A stretch of DNA of 5,058 nt, taken from contig JBGPKH010000659.1 in assembly GCA_041485845.1 (NCBI GenBank), positions 1-5,058 on the forward strand. The letters run 5' to 3'. Position numbers and translations under genes: made by a program. Each line of letters begins with the position of its first letter. Position 1 is the first letter of the stretch. This DNA comes from OMOG01 sp041485845. Its GTDB lineage: Bacteria; Acidobacteriota; Terriglobia; Bryobacterales; Bryobacteraceae. Positions 4,919-5,058 of the stretch are shown one piece after another. The notes below the pieces were generated by a model that was not told the origin of the DNA, ran no database searches, and saw only the letters and a program-made list of their open reading frames with translations.

Positions 4919-5058
4919 CGCGCGCAAAAATAACTTGCCCGTTTCGCCCTGGGACACGCTGCCGCGCCCAGGACTGCGCTCCTCCGCTCGCTCCGCGTTC
5001 TCGAACCCGACTGCGAGTCGCGACCGCCAATTCACGCGAATCCGCTTGCTCTCCTCTC
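4919..5058. other. intergenic sequence at the right edge
   Basis: No gene is seen here. Two short inverted repeats occur: CCTGGG (4948-4953) with CCCAGG (4967-4972), and CGACT-GCG-AGTCG (5008-5020). Neither is followed by a T-tract, so I do not call a terminator for the MetE-like gene. Confidence 0.4.

Overview
The window looks like GC-rich chromosomal DNA from a soil-type bacterium. Protein style and an intergenic heptamer repeat suggest Acidobacteriota, possibly the Solibacter/Bryobacter group. That assignment is from memory of family style, not from a search. Two long genes are intact, both on the + strand. The first kilobase is a patchwork of broken gene pieces.

Region 1-940 is a gene graveyard. 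It holds a + strand fragment of a VapC-type PIN-domain toxin (2-258, one frameshift, altered C-terminus). It also holds three abutting - strand fragments: an unrecognised small protein (about 212-407), an RsmB/NOP2-type rRNA cytosine methyltransferase piece cut off before its catalytic motifs (about 408-616), and the N-terminal part of another uncharacterised protein with a good ribosome binding site (about 670-940). An eight-unit GGGGCCR heptamer array (616-671) sits exactly between the last two. I count at least four reading-frame breaks in 940 bases.

Region 941-1538 is intergenic and lower in GC at its left end. Its main content is two copies, 123 bases apart, of a roughly 50-base hairpin-forming element (1115-1166 and 1238-1289) with compensatory base changes in the stem. 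A third, inverted piece of the same core lies between them. A terminator-like hairpin (1402-1425) and a weak promoter candidate (TTGACA at 1446) follow.

Region 1539-3572 encodes a 677-residue multi-spanning membrane glycosyltransferase of the GT-C fold. It probably moves a sugar from a polyprenyl-phosphate donor onto a glycan, lipid or protein outside the cytoplasmic membrane. Region 3573-3721 is an extremely GC-rich spacer ending in a TACAAT box, a small hairpin and a GGAGG ribosome binding site. Region 3722-4918 encodes a 398-residue stand-alone MetE-type (cobalamin-independent methionine synthase catalytic domain) zinc methyltransferase with all four expected zinc ligands. Region 4919-5058 is intergenic, with only short inverted repeats.

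Nothing ties the two intact genes into one pathway. The GC-rich spacer with its own initiation signals suggests they are expressed separately.
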